Below are positions 7,017 through 16,245 of a stretch of 36,316 nt of DNA, piece by piece. The translations under genes and the position numbers were made by a program. The DNA comes from Holophagales bacterium UBA5704 (GTDB taxonomy: Bacteria > Acidobacteriota > Thermoanaerobaculia > Multivoradales > UBA5704), in NCBI GenBank assembly GCA_002420005.1, contig DIHE01000049.1:10900-47215 (forward strand), written 5' to 3'. Position 1 is the first letter of the stretch. The number at the start of each line of letters is the position of its first letter. The notes under the pieces were generated by a model. It saw only the letters and a program-made list of their open reading frames with translations. It had not been told where the DNA came from and searched no databases.

Positions 7017-10000
7017 ATGAAGAGAGCCATCCTCCTTTGCGCCGCTCTCGCGACGGCGGTCCCCGGGCGGGCTCAAGAGCCTGCGAGCGTCACCGATCCC
7101 GCGGCGGTCCTGCGTGCGATCACGGAGTCCCGTCTCGATGCAGGCCGGGCGGTGCCGGTGCGGGGCGCGAAGCTGCACGCCGGGCTCGCCACGATCTCAC
7201 TCGACGAGGGGGTCCTGGTGCCTGCGGCGGCCGCGGGGTTGGGCCCGGTCGAGCTGCTCTTCCTGGGCGGCGGGCACATCGAAATGGAGGCTCCGGACAA
7301 GATCGAAGCCGGCCAGCTCGAGCTGTTCACGGGAGCACCTCGGCTCGCGACGAGCTTCCGGGAGGCCGTCCTCGTCGTCGGCTCGAACGCGGAGGCCGGC
7401 GCCCTTCTGGCGCAGCAGGCTCGCCAGCTCGATGCGGGCGTGCTCCGGCGCGCGGAGGAGCTTTGGGGAGAGTGGCGGAAGAGCCGGGAGAGGGAGATCC
7501 TCCACGTCGACCGGGGCCTTCTGTTGCAGGCCCTGGGGGATCCTCTGGGCCACGGAGCCTTCGCTGCGTGGTTCCGGAGCCCTCATCTGGGCGACTTCGC
7601 CTACGCCGTCGAGCCGGACGAGCCCGAGCAGGTGCGGCTCGGCCAGTTCATCGTCCTCGATCTGACGGAGCAGGAGAGACGGCGCAAGGAGAGGGCGATC
7701 CGCAGCGAGCAGCGCGAAGGGAGAGCGCTGGAGGTGGAGGTGGAGGATCTCGGGAATTTCAATCTCTGGGCCTCGGCGGCGTTGCGGAGCTCCTCCGGCG
7801 AGCCCGTGCCCGGATCTCCCGCCTTCCGGCCGACGTCGTACACCCTCGACGTCCGTCTGGCACCGGCCGGATTGCGCCTCTCCGGCAAGGCCCGGATCGA
7901 TCTCGAGCCGGTGGTGCGGGGCTCCCGGGTCGTGGGGCTTTCCCTCCCTGCCGATTTCCAGGTCGAGCGGGTCACGGACGGGCAAGGCCGGACCCTGTTC
8001 TTCCGGCGCGAGCAGGAGGACCTGACGGTGGTTCTGCCGCAGGCTCCGGCGGACGGCGAGGCGGTCGCCGTCACGGTCGAATACGCGGGCCATCCCTTGG
8101 CGAAGAGCTGGAACCTCATGGCCCTGCTCGAAACCGAACGCTGGTATCCGCGCAGCGCCCCGCTGGAACGGGCGACCTACGACGCCACCTTCCACTGGCC
8201 CGGGGACTTCGACCTCGTGGCGAGTGGCCGCCGGGTGGACGGCGGGCAGGAAGCGGACGGCACGCGCTGGGAGCGCCGCGTTCTGGAGATCCCCAGCCGG
8301 GGGTTCTCGTTCGAGGTCGGGCACTTCGACTTCGAGACCGCCCGGGTGGGACACATCCAGGTGACGTTCGCCTTCGGCCCCGGGGCCAACTTGACCAGCC
8401 GCGGCGCCCGGCAGGAGGTGATGAACGCCGTCACCGACGCGCTCGGTTTCTTCGAGGAGACCTTCGGCCCCTACCCCCTGGACGAGCTGACGGTCGCCAC
8501 CGTGCCCCGCGGGATCTCCCAGGGGCTGCTCGGGTTCCTCACGATTTCCGACCTCTATCTGTCCAGGGACCGCGGAATCTGGAACCAGTACTCCGGAGTG
8601 AGGGACCGCCGGCTGGTGATCGCCCATGAGGTCTCCCACCAATGGTGGGGCGGCGTCGTGGGGTGGGCGAGCGACCGGGACCGGTGGATCGGCGAGTCCC
8701 TGGCGGAGTACTCGGCGTCCCTCTACGGCAGGAAGCGCCTGCGCGGCGAGCTCTCGGGGGTGGAGCCCACGGCGGGCTGGCAGCCGGAGCTGGCCGGCCT
8801 TCTGAAGACCGGCCGGTCGATCGAGTCCCTGGGCCCGGTCGTGCTGGGCCGGCGCCTCGACTCCAGCTTGTCGGGCGACGGATTCCGCCTCATCGCGTAC
8901 AAGAAGGGCGCGGTGATCGTCGACATGCTGGCCGGCCTGGTGGGGGAGGAGAAGCTCCCGCAAGCCCTCCGGCAGGTGGCCGAGAGGTCGGCGGGGCGGA
9001 GAATCTCGACCCGGGACCTCCTCGACCTCCTCGAACAGGTCACCGCGGCCGAGCTCGACGGCTTTGCGGAGCGGTTCATCTACGGCACCGGCCTGCCCCG
9101 GGTTCTGTACTCCTACCACTGGGAGAGGCAGGGGGAGGGCTGGGTGATCAAGGGGACGCTCCGCCAGCTTCCTCCGCACTATCGCCGGTTCAAGGTGGTC
9201 CGCACCGCCAGCGGCACGTTCGATGTGCGGGGAGAGGCGGTCGCGCAGGCCGACGTGGGGCGTTCGGCCGTGGTGGTTCCGCTGGAGGTCGAGGTCTTCG
9301 ACCCGGCGCAGAAGCCGGGCACGGGACGCGAGGGCGCGAACCGGGTCGTCCGCGCCGACGTCCGGCTCCGCGGGGCCTCCGGCAGCTTTTCGCTCTCTGT
9401 CGCGGACGAGCCGAAAGCCCTCTGGCTGGACCGGGAGGGCAAGGTCTTCGGGCTCTTCTTCGACGCGAGCCGCCAGCCGAAGCAGGCCGCCTACCTCCAG
9501 GCCCGCGCGGCGGCGGATGCCGGGCGGCTGGAGGAGGCGGACGAGCTGTTCGTCCAGGCCTTGGCCATGGACGACGAGCCCCCTCCGGAGCCCCCGCCGG
9601 GCAGGACGATCCGGTGGAAGGACATCCAGAAGGCGCGAAGGCATCTCAACGCCGACATCGAGAGCGCTCGCGCCCTTCTCCTGATGGACGGGGACCGGGA
9701 CGCCGAGGCCGAAGAGGTGCTCGGCCGGGTGCACCAGGTCTTCTGGAACGACGCCCGGAACGCCGTCCGTCTCGCCGGGATGCAGGCGCGCCTGGCCGTG
9801 CGGCAAGGCCGCTTCGAAAAGGCCTGGCAGTTGCTGCGCCAGGTCGACCGGCAGGACGAGCTGACGGCGCAGGACCAGGCCCTGCTGGCGATCGCCGCCC
9901 GGGAAACCGGGCACCTGGAGGACTTCGAGAGAGCTTTCAGGAAGGCCCGGGAGAACGGCGTGGACGTGGCGCTCCTGGCTACTGCCCTCCACCCCCGGCC

Positions 10001-10025
10001 CGCGCCTCCGCCTTCTGCGCGATGA
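7017..10025 (+). CDS. Secreted M1-like metallopeptidase with C-terminal helical region
   Basis: The 1002-residue product begins with a signal peptide (MKRAILLCAALATAVPGRAQ). Residues from about 260 to 700 resemble M1 (gluzincin) peptidases: the zinc motif HEVSH is at 537-541, followed by QWWGG, and the third ligand E560 sits in WIGESLAEY with the exact 18-residue spacing. The exopeptidase GxMEN motif upstream is not recognisable; the equivalent region reads VATVPRGISQGLLGF, so aminopeptidase activity is uncertain. The N-terminal 250 residues are unassigned. The C-terminal region (about 820-1000) is helical and TPR-like. ATG 7017 follows AGGAG. The last 47 bases overlap the convergent kinase gene. 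Confidence 0.85.
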   Translation: MKRAILLCAALATAVPGRAQEPASVTDPAAVLRAITESRLDAGRAVPVRGAKLHAGLATISLDEGVLVPAAAAGLGPVELLFLGGGHIEMEAPDKIEAGQLELFTGAPRLATSFREAVLVVGSNAEAGALLAQQARQLDAGVLRRAEELWGEWRKSREREILHVDRGLLLQALGDPLGHGAFAAWFRSPHLGDFAYAVEPDEPEQVRLGQFIVLDLTEQERRRKERAIRSEQREGRALEVEVEDLGNFNLWASAALRSSSGEPVPGSPAFRPTSYTLDVRLAPAGLRLSGKARIDLEPVVRGSRVVGLSLPADFQVERVTDGQGRTLFFRREQEDLTVVLPQAPADGEAVAVTVEYAGHPLAKSWNLMALLETERWYPRSAPLERATYDATFHWPGDFDLVASGRRVDGGQEADGTRWERRVLEIPSRGFSFEVGHFDFETARVGHIQVTFAFGPGANLTSRGARQEVMNAVTDALGFFEETFGPYPLDELTVATVPRGISQGLLGFLTISDLYLSRDRGIWNQYSGVRDRRLVIAHEVSHQWWGGVVGWASDRDRWIGESLAEYSASLYGRKRLRGELSGVEPTAGWQPELAGLLKTGRSIESLGPVVLGRRLDSSLSGDGFRLIAYKKGAVIVDMLAGLVGEEKLPQALRQVAERSAGRRISTRDLLDLLEQVTAAELDGFAERFIYGTGLPRVLYSYHWERQGEGWVIKGTLRQLPPHYRRFKVVRTASGTFDVRGEAVAQADVGRSAVVVPLEVEVFDPAQKPGTGREGANRVVRADVRLRGASGSFSLSVADEPKALWLDREGKVFGLFFDASRQPKQAAYLQARAAADAGRLEEADELFVQALAMDDEPPPEPPPGRTIRWKDIQKARRHLNADIESARALLLMDGDRDAEAEEVLGRVHQVFWNDARNAVRLAGMQARLAVRQGRFEKAWQLLRQVDRQDELTAQDQALLAIAARETGHLEDFERAFRKARENGVDVALLATALHPRPAPPPSAR

Positions 10026-13000
10026 GCCTGTAGCCGAGGGCATTGGCTTCCTGTTCCAGGGCTTGCAGCCGTTCCCGGCCGGCGGCGGTGCGGCCCTGTT
10101 CGAGGTCGAGCTCTCCCAGGGCGAGGCGGGCTTCGAGCTGCGGAGCGAGCAGGCCGGCCCTGCCGGCTTGCTCGATGACCTGCTGCAGGGCGGGGTCCGG
10201 CCGCGGGATGCGGCCGAGGCGGGCGGCGCGGATCTCCACCAGAAGGCGGGCTCGCAGGTCCTGGTGGGCACCGAGCAGGGTGGTCGCACGGTCGATGGTG
10301 CGCCGTGCCGCCGCGAGGTCGCCGCGGGCCGCCGCGGCGCGGGCGGCGGTGGCGAGGGCGAGGGCCTGGGTGTCGGTCGAACCCTGCCGGGCCAGCTCGT
10401 CGGCGGCGGCGAGGGCGAGGCGCTCGGCGTCCTGGGCGTGTCCGGCGTCGAGCTGCAAGGCGGCGAGGGCCAGCCGGCTCTCGGCTGCGGTGCCTTTCTC
10501 TCCGAGCGCCTCGCGCCGCTGGAGTGCCGCCTCGTGCTGCTTCTTCGCTCCGGCCAGATCGCCCCGGCGGGCGAGCACTTCTCCGAGGCCGAACAGGGCA
10601 TAGGCGGAGGCGCTGCGCGCACCGGTCTGGTTGCACAGCTCCAGGGATTCCTGGAAGTTCTTCTGCGCCACGGCCAGCTCGCCCTGCTCCAGGAGCACGG
10701 TGCCGAGGTTGTTCAGCGAGGCCACCTCGCCGATCTTCTGGCCGATCTCGCGGCGGATGCGCAGCGATTCCTCATGGCGGGCTCGCGCTGCGGCCAGGTC
10801 ACCCCGCTTGCGCAGCGCGACGCCGAGGTTGTCCAGTGCGTAGGCCTCGCCGCTGCGGTCTCCTTGCTCGCGGCGGATGGTCAGGGTCTGAGTGAACAGC
10901 TCCTCGGCTTTGGCGAGATCCCCGCGGCGCAGCAGGACGCCCGCCACGTTGTTGAGCGCGAAGGCTTCGCCACTCCGGCTGCCGATCTCCCGGCAGATGG
11001 CGAGGACCTGCTCATAGAGCTGCTGAGCCTGGTCCAGATCCCCCCGGCTCTTGAGGACCACGGCGATGTTGTTGAGGGCGCCGGCCTCGCCGCCGCGGTT
11101 GCCCAGCTCCTGGTAGGTCGCGAGGGCCAGACGGTAGCGGCTGTCGGCCGCGGGAAGGTCGCCGCGGTCGAACAAGACGTTGGCGGCATGGGTCAGCGCT
11201 TCGGCCACTCCGGAACGGTTGCCGGCCTTCTCGTAGAGATCGCGGCCGGCGTCGCAAGCGGCGAGCGCCTTGTCCGCTTGCCCCAGGTTGCGCAGGGCAC
11301 GGCATTCGAGGAGGCGCGCCTGGGCCACCAGGAGGGGCGCGCCCTGCGTGGTCCCGCGCTCGGCGGCGCGGGCGGCGGCGGCCTCCTGGCGTTTGAAGTC
11401 GGCCCGGGCACCGGCCGCCGCCGCTTCGGCGAGGTCGATCCGGGGATCCTGATCTGCCGGCGACGGGAGGGCACGCAGAGCATCGGCTGTGCTGAGCGCC
11501 TCCTCGGCCCTCCCGCCGGCGGTCTGGGCGGCGGCCAGGCGCAGGCCGTGGTCGAGGTTGTCGGGGAACAGGGAGAACAGGTTGAAGTAGATCTCCACCG
11601 CCTGCTCCCAGTCCTGGATCGTCTCGAAGTAGCGCCCCTGGATCAGGAGCTTTTCCTCCTCGGGGAGCGCCTGGGCCAGGTCGAGAGCGGCCTTGGCCTC
11701 GTCGCGGGCCTTGCCGTCGAATCCCAATGCCGCCCAGGTGGTGGAGAGCCCGGAGTGGACGAGGGCATTGTCGGGGTCGGCGGCCACCGCTTGGAGCAGC
11801 AGGTCGCGCGCGCCGTCCGGGTCGAACAGGCGGAGCTTCTGGATCCCCTCGGCATACAGGCGGGCGGCTTCCGGGTTGGCGGCCAACGCGGCCCGCGGTG
11901 CAGTCCCGGAGGCTTCATCCACGCCGAGCTCGTGCCGCAGCTTGGCACCGACCCGGCTCACCAGATCAAAGAGCTGGGCTTCATGGGTCGATTCGGCGAC
12001 GCGGGCGGTGGTGTCGCCCCGCGTGGCATCCTGCAATCGCAGGTCGAGGCGGACGGTACGGCCGGCGGGTCCTTCCACCGTTGCGTACGACCCGAGGATG
12101 ACGGCGTCGGTACCGAGCAGGGTGCGCAGCCGTGCCAGCGTTTCGGGTTCCAGGCTGTCGTTCTCCCCGAGTCCCAGCTCGATCTTGGCGCGGGCCACGT
12201 TCTCGCCGGGCACGATGCGCAGCTTGCCTCCGGAGCCGAGCTCGGTGGCGAGCATCTCGGCGAGGCCGGTGGAGAGCCATTCGGTGCCCGGGGAGCCGGA
12301 CAGGTTCTTGAAGCCGAGCACCGCCACCGAGCGCCGGGGCGTGACGCGCTCGGTGAGCTGGGCCAGCCGCTGCTGCGGAGCCACCCGGCGTTCCCGCCAC
12401 TGCAGGAACCGGAACGAGCCGACGCCGATGGAGGTGAGCACGAGGGCTGCGAGAAGCGCCACCTTGAGGCGTTGGCGGCGAGGTGGCGGGGCGGCGGAGG
12501 CGGGCGGAGCGAGCCGCGGGGACGCCGCCGGGGCCTCGACCGGCCTCGCCGATGCCGTCGCCGGTTTCGAGGGGAGCAGAGCTTCGGCGAGCTCGGGGGC
12601 GGTGGCGAAGCGGCGCGCCGGGTCGCGCTCCAGGCAGCGGAGGATGGCGGTTTCCCACTGGACCGCCAACCCGGGCACATGGACGCGGGGGGACGGCGGA
12701 GCCTCCTGGAGGCGCTTGACCGCGGTGGACAGGGCGTTGTCGCCGAGGAACGGCACCTTGCCGGTCAGCATTTCGAAGAGAACGATGCCGAGGGCATAGA
12801 TGTCGACCGCGGGCGTGCTCTCCTTGCCCTCGACCTGCTCCGGAGCCAGATAGGCCGGCGTGCCGACCACACCGGTCGCGCCGGTCAGGGTCGGGCCCTC
12901 GGCCTCCTCGCCCCGCTCCCGCCGCGCCAGCCCGAAATCGGTGACGACGGCGCGCACGGTGCCGCGGCTCTCGGCGAGGACGACGTTGCCGGGTTTCAGG

Positions 13001-13773
13001 TCGCGGTGCACCACGCCCACCTGATGGGCGGCATGCAGCGCGTCCGCGATCTGGCGGATGAGGGGGAGCGTTTCGTCCGGGAGCATCCTGCCGGTGCGGC
13101 GGAGCCGCTCGGCGAGCGTTTCGCCGGACAGCAGCTCCATGGTCAGGAAGATGACGCCCGGCCCGCCGCCGTCCGGGCGATGGTGCGAGACGTCGAACAG
13201 CCGGCAGACGTTGGGATGGGTCACCCGCCGGGCGAGCTGGATCTCGCGCCGGAACCGCTCGATGGCGATCTCGTCCTGGGCCACCTCCGGGCGCACCGTC
13301 TTGAGCGCGACCCGTTCGCGCAGCTCCAGATCCTCCACCTCATAGACCTCGCCCATGCCTCCGCGGGCGATGAAGCGCAGCACCCGGTAACGTTGGGCGA
13401 GCATCTCGCCCGGGGCGAAGGTGGGGGCCGTCTCGCGCCGGATCGCCGGGCGGCTGCCCGCCGAGGGGAGATCGGAGAGGATGCTGCGTCCCATCGGGGT
13501 CGTCGGATGGTCCGCCACAGAAGAGGAGATCGGCACCACCGTCTGCGCCGAAGCCGAGACCGGCATGCCCACCAGGGTCGGGGCAGGTGCTCCGGCGAGC
13601 GTGGGCTCACCCGCCGGGGCGCCGGGACGGCGGACGCCGAACGAGGTCTTGCAGGAGAAGCACTGGATGCGCACGCGCGCCGGCATCTCCGGCGAGACGA
13701 GAAACCGCAGTTTCTCGTGGCACGACGGACAGGTGACCGTAAACGGAGCGGCGGAGGCCGAAGTTCCAGACAT
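9979..13773 (-). CDS. Membrane Ser/Thr protein kinase with zinc ribbon and TPR array
   Basis: The 1264-residue product starts with an MJ0042-type zinc ribbon (C15, C18, C38, C41). The kinase domain spans about 128-400: glycine loop ARGGMGEVYE, K158 in VALK, HRDLKPGN at 256-263, DFG at 279-281 and APEQ at 311-314. A single membrane helix follows at about 437-457. The outer part begins with a domain RSVAVLGFKNLSG, resembling the FlgO/TolB-like domains found in such kinases, and then many TPR units of about 40 residues (for example NNIAVVLKSRGDLDQAQQLY). I use ATG 13773 rather than 13788, because the latter would lie inside the TACAAT box. It overlaps the M1 gene at the 3' end. Confidence 0.9.
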   Translation of the reverse strand: MSGTSASAAPFTVTCPSCHEKLRFLVSPEMPARVRIQCFSCKTSFGVRRPGAPAGEPTLAGAPAPTLVGMPVSASAQTVVPISSSVADHPTTPMGRSILSDLPSAGSRPAIRRETAPTFAPGEMLAQRYRVLRFIARGGMGEVYEVEDLELRERVALKTVRPEVAQDEIAIERFRREIQLARRVTHPNVCRLFDVSHHRPDGGGPGVIFLTMELLSGETLAERLRRTGRMLPDETLPLIRQIADALHAAHQVGVVHRDLKPGNVVLAESRGTVRAVVTDFGLARRERGEEAEGPTLTGATGVVGTPAYLAPEQVEGKESTPAVDIYALGIVLFEMLTGKVPFLGDNALSTAVKRLQEAPPSPRVHVPGLAVQWETAILRCLERDPARRFATAPELAEALLPSKPATASARPVEAPAASPRLAPPASAAPPPRRQRLKVALLAALVLTSIGVGSFRFLQWRERRVAPQQRLAQLTERVTPRRSVAVLGFKNLSGSPGTEWLSTGLAEMLATELGSGGKLRIVPGENVARAKIELGLGENDSLEPETLARLRTLLGTDAVILGSYATVEGPAGRTVRLDLRLQDATRGDTTARVAESTHEAQLFDLVSRVGAKLRHELGVDEASGTAPRAALAANPEAARLYAEGIQKLRLFDPDGARDLLLQAVAADPDNALVHSGLSTTWAALGFDGKARDEAKAALDLAQALPEEEKLLIQGRYFETIQDWEQAVEIYFNLFSLFPDNLDHGLRLAAAQTAGGRAEEALSTADALRALPSPADQDPRIDLAEAAAAGARADFKRQEAAAARAAERGTTQGAPLLVAQARLLECRALRNLGQADKALAACDAGRDLYEKAGNRSGVAEALTHAANVLFDRGDLPAADSRYRLALATYQELGNRGGEAGALNNIAVVLKSRGDLDQAQQLYEQVLAICREIGSRSGEAFALNNVAGVLLRRGDLAKAEELFTQTLTIRREQGDRSGEAYALDNLGVALRKRGDLAAARARHEESLRIRREIGQKIGEVASLNNLGTVLLEQGELAVAQKNFQESLELCNQTGARSASAYALFGLGEVLARRGDLAGAKKQHEAALQRREALGEKGTAAESRLALAALQLDAGHAQDAERLALAAADELARQGSTDTQALALATAARAAAARGDLAAARRTIDRATTLLGAHQDLRARLLVEIRAARLGRIPRPDPALQQVIEQAGRAGLLAPQLEARLALGELDLEQGRTAAGRERLQALEQEANALGYRLIAQKAEARAGGGGQ

Positions 13774-13786
13774 GGGAGCCCAGGGC

Positions 13787-13792
13787 ATTGTA
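13787..13792 (-). promoter_or_regulatory. -10 box for the kinase/TPR gene
   Basis: On the minus strand TACAAT (13792 to 13787) is one base from the consensus TATAAT. Transcription would start near 13780, about 7 bases before the ATG at 13773. No good -35 box is seen at 17 bases. This placement makes the upstream in-frame ATG at 13788 unlikely as a start and suggests a near-leaderless mRNA. Confidence 0.5.
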
Positions 13793-13880
13793 CCCGAAGC
13801 AGCCTGCGTGCTTGCCGCGGCGGGCGGCTTTTGCGAGGATGAGGCACCGCGCCGACCGGCGCCCCCTTCAAGGAGACCTC

Positions 13881-15518
13881 ATGGAGAGACGACAAGCACG
13901 ACTTCGCCGGGCGTTTGCGCTGCCGGCCGCCGCCTGGTTCCTCCTGACCCTGGGAGCCGTCACCAGGGTCCCGGCGGCGGAGCCGCCCTCCGACACTTCG
14001 ATCCCCAAGGCGCCACCGCGCGCCGAAGGAGAAGGTCCTTTCGCCCGTCTCATCCTGCGCGGCGTGACCCTGATCGACGGCACCGGCGCGCCGCCCCAGG
14101 GGCCGGTGGACATCGTCATCGAGCAGAACCGTATCGCCGAGATCACCGCGGTGGGCAGCCCCGGCGCACCGATCGATCCGGAAGGCCGCCCCAAGGCGCA
14201 GCCGGACGACAAGGAGATGGACCTGCAGGGGATGTACGTCCTGCCCGGGTTCGTCGACATGCACGGACACATCGGCGGCAAAGAGCAGGGCACGCCGGCC
14301 GAGTACGTTTTCAAGCTGTGGATGGGGCACGGGATCACCACCGTGCGCGATCCCGGCAGCGGCAATGGTCTCGACTGGGTGCTGGAGGCCAAGGCGAAGA
14401 GCGCAAAGAACGAGATCACCGCGCCGCGCATCGAGGCCTACGTCTTCTTCGGGCTTGGCCGGGACAAGTCGATCGTCACTCCCGAAGAGGCACGGCAATG
14501 GGTGAAGGACATGGCCACCCAGGGGGCGGACGGCGTGAAGTTCTTCGGCAGCCCGCCCGAGATCTTCAAGGCGGCCCTCGACGAGGCAAAGAAGCGCGGC
14601 CTGCGCACCGCCTGCCACCATGCCCAGACCTACGTCACCCGGGTCAACGTCCTCACCTCGGCGCGCTGGGGGCTGACCACGATGGAGCACTGGTACGGTC
14701 TGCCGGAGGCGCTGTTCACCGACCGCACCGTCCAGGACTATCCGCGCGACTACAACTACATGGACGAGTCGCACCGCTTCGGCCAGGCCGGCCGGCTCTG
14801 GAAGCAGGCGGCCCCTCCCGGCTCCGCGAAGTGGAATCAGGTGATCGACGAGCTGATCGGCCTCGACTTCACGCTCGATCCGACGATGACCATCTATGAG
14901 GCGAGCCGCGACCTGATGCGGGCGCGCCGGGCCGAGTGGCACGAGGAGTACACGCTGCCTTCGCTCTGGGCGTTCTTCAGCCCGAACCGGGTGGCGCACG
15001 GCTCCTACTGGTACAACTGGACGACCGAGGACGAGGTGGCCTGGCAGGAGAACTACCGGATCTGGATGGCCTTCCTGAACGACTACAAGAACCGCGGCGG
15101 CCGGGTGACCACCGGCTCGGACAGCGGCTACATCTACAAGCTCTACGGGTTCGATTACATCCGCGAGCTGGAGCTGCTGCGCGAGGCCGGTTTCCATCCG
15201 CTGGAGGTGCTGCGCTCCGCCACCCTCTCCGGTGCCGAGGCGCTGGGGATGGCCAAGGACATCGGCTCGGTCGAGCCCGGCAAGCTCGCCGATCTGGTGG
15301 TCGTCGAAGAGAGCCCGGTCGCAGACCTCAAGGTCCTCTATGGCACCGGCGCGATCCGGGTCACCCCCGACAACAAGGTCCTCCGCGCCGGTGGCGTCAA
15401 GTACACGATCAAGGACGGCATCGTCTACGACGCCAAGAAGCTCCTCGGCGACGTGCGCGAAATGGTGAAGGCGGCGAAGGAGAAGGAGGGGAAGGGGATC
15501 GTGCAGCCGGGGATGTAG
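13881..15518 (+). CDS. Secreted metal-dependent amidohydrolase
   Basis: The 545-residue product has a signal peptide (residues 1-33, ending VPAAEPP). The amidohydrolase fold is marked by the small beta domain GVTLIDGTG near 61-69, VDMHGH with H128 and H130, H246/H247 in TACHHAQ, H270 in MEHWYG, and D414 in TGSDSGY. The C-terminal SVEPGKLADLVVVEESP closes the beta domain. This is the imidazolonepropionase/prolidase-like branch; the actual substrate cannot be told. ATG 13881 has AAGGAG five bases upstream; the open frame extends further up but lacks a ribosome-binding site there and would bury the signal peptide. It is divergent from the kinase and convergent with the M50 gene. Confidence 0.88.
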   Translation: MERRQARLRRAFALPAAAWFLLTLGAVTRVPAAEPPSDTSIPKAPPRAEGEGPFARLILRGVTLIDGTGAPPQGPVDIVIEQNRIAEITAVGSPGAPIDPEGRPKAQPDDKEMDLQGMYVLPGFVDMHGHIGGKEQGTPAEYVFKLWMGHGITTVRDPGSGNGLDWVLEAKAKSAKNEITAPRIEAYVFFGLGRDKSIVTPEEARQWVKDMATQGADGVKFFGSPPEIFKAALDEAKKRGLRTACHHAQTYVTRVNVLTSARWGLTTMEHWYGLPEALFTDRTVQDYPRDYNYMDESHRFGQAGRLWKQAAPPGSAKWNQVIDELIGLDFTLDPTMTIYEASRDLMRARRAEWHEEYTLPSLWAFFSPNRVAHGSYWYNWTTEDEVAWQENYRIWMAFLNDYKNRGGRVTTGSDSGYIYKLYGFDYIRELELLREAGFHPLEVLRSATLSGAEALGMAKDIGSVEPGKLADLVVVEESPVADLKVLYGTGAIRVTPDNKVLRAGGVKYTIKDGIVYDAKKLLGDVREMVKAAKEKEGKGIVQPGM

Positions 15519-15548
15519 GGGGCGCGGCCGGCTCCGCCGACCTCCCCC

Positions 15549-16241
15549 TCAAAGCAGGCCCGGATAGAGCAGCCGGAGCGCGATGAGGGAGACGGGCTGG
15601 AAGAGGTAGGGGAAGATCTTCCAGGCGATGAGCAGCCCGATCAGCGACAGCATCGGCTGGTGGAGGAGATCCGAGTACCAGCGGTTGGCGGACTCGCTCA
15701 GGAACATCGGCAGGATCGCGCTGCCGTCGAGCGGTGGCACCGGGAGCAGATTGAAGACGAAGAGCAGCAGGTTGAGCATGAAGAGGATGGACAGCGGCAC
15801 CACCGCCCCCTCGGCCCAGCCGTTGCCCCCGACGATCCGGGTGAACGAGAGCGAGGCCGGTACGTAGAACCAGCCGGCCAGCAGGCCGATCCGGATCACG
15901 ACCCCGGCGAACACGACGAGCGCCAGGTTGGCCGCCGGGCCGGCGAGAGACATCACGCCGGCCCGCCTGGGGTGGGCATGCGCCCAGCTCGGATCGTAGG
16001 GGGCGCTCGCCCAGCCCATCATCCACTGGTTCAGGGCGAAGCTGATGATGGGCACCAGGACCATGCCGAACGGCTCCCGCCGGATGTGCGGGAGCGGGTT
16101 CAGGCTGACCTGGCCGCCTTCGTAGGCGGTGGGGTCTCCCAGCCGCCAGGCGGCGAAGGCGTGACCTGCTTCGTGGAGGGTGGTCGAGAAGAGGAAGACC
16201 ACGAACCAGGTCAGGCCGAGGACGATCGTGCCGGAGTCCAC
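15549..16241 (-). CDS. M50-family membrane metalloprotease
   Basis: The 230-residue product has about six hydrophobic segments. The zinc motif HEAGH (residues 23-27) lies in the first helix and the third ligand motif NLLPVPPLDG (164-173, D172) in a later helix, which is the site-2-protease/M50B arrangement. Short length and absence of PDZ or CBS domains fit the compact M50 group often labelled site-2 protease family. It cleaves substrates within the membrane; the target is unknown. It starts 4 bases after the efp stop and is probably in one operon with efp and the EF-G-like gene. Confidence 0.88.
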   Translation of the reverse strand: MDSGTIVLGLTWFVVFLFSTTLHEAGHAFAAWRLGDPTAYEGGQVSLNPLPHIRREPFGMVLVPIISFALNQWMMGWASAPYDPSWAHAHPRRAGVMSLAGPAANLALVVFAGVVIRIGLLAGWFYVPASLSFTRIVGGNGWAEGAVVPLSILFMLNLLLFVFNLLPVPPLDGSAILPMFLSESANRWYSDLLHQPMLSLIGLLIAWKIFPYLFQPVSLIALRLLYPGLL

Positions 16242-16245
16242 CCTG

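Noticed and set aside
7197..10622. An 1141-codon open frame on the minus strand
   Set aside because: Antisense to the M1-like peptidase and running out of frame through the kinase end; composition is Arg/Pro/Gly-rich and featureless.
10063..13842. A 1259-codon open frame on the plus strand
   Set aside because: It is exactly antisense to the kinase/TPR gene, whose motifs are unmistakable. High GC keeps the opposite strand open; the translation shows no family signature.
13788..13880. Longer start for the amidohydrolase
   Set aside because: The extra 31 residues precede a good signal peptide and have no ribosome-binding site; ATG 13881 has AAGGAG at proper distance.
15519..15548. Possible terminator between the amidohydrolase and M50 genes
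   Set aside because: The 30 bases are GC-rich with partial self-complementarity but no convincing stem with a T-run on either strand.
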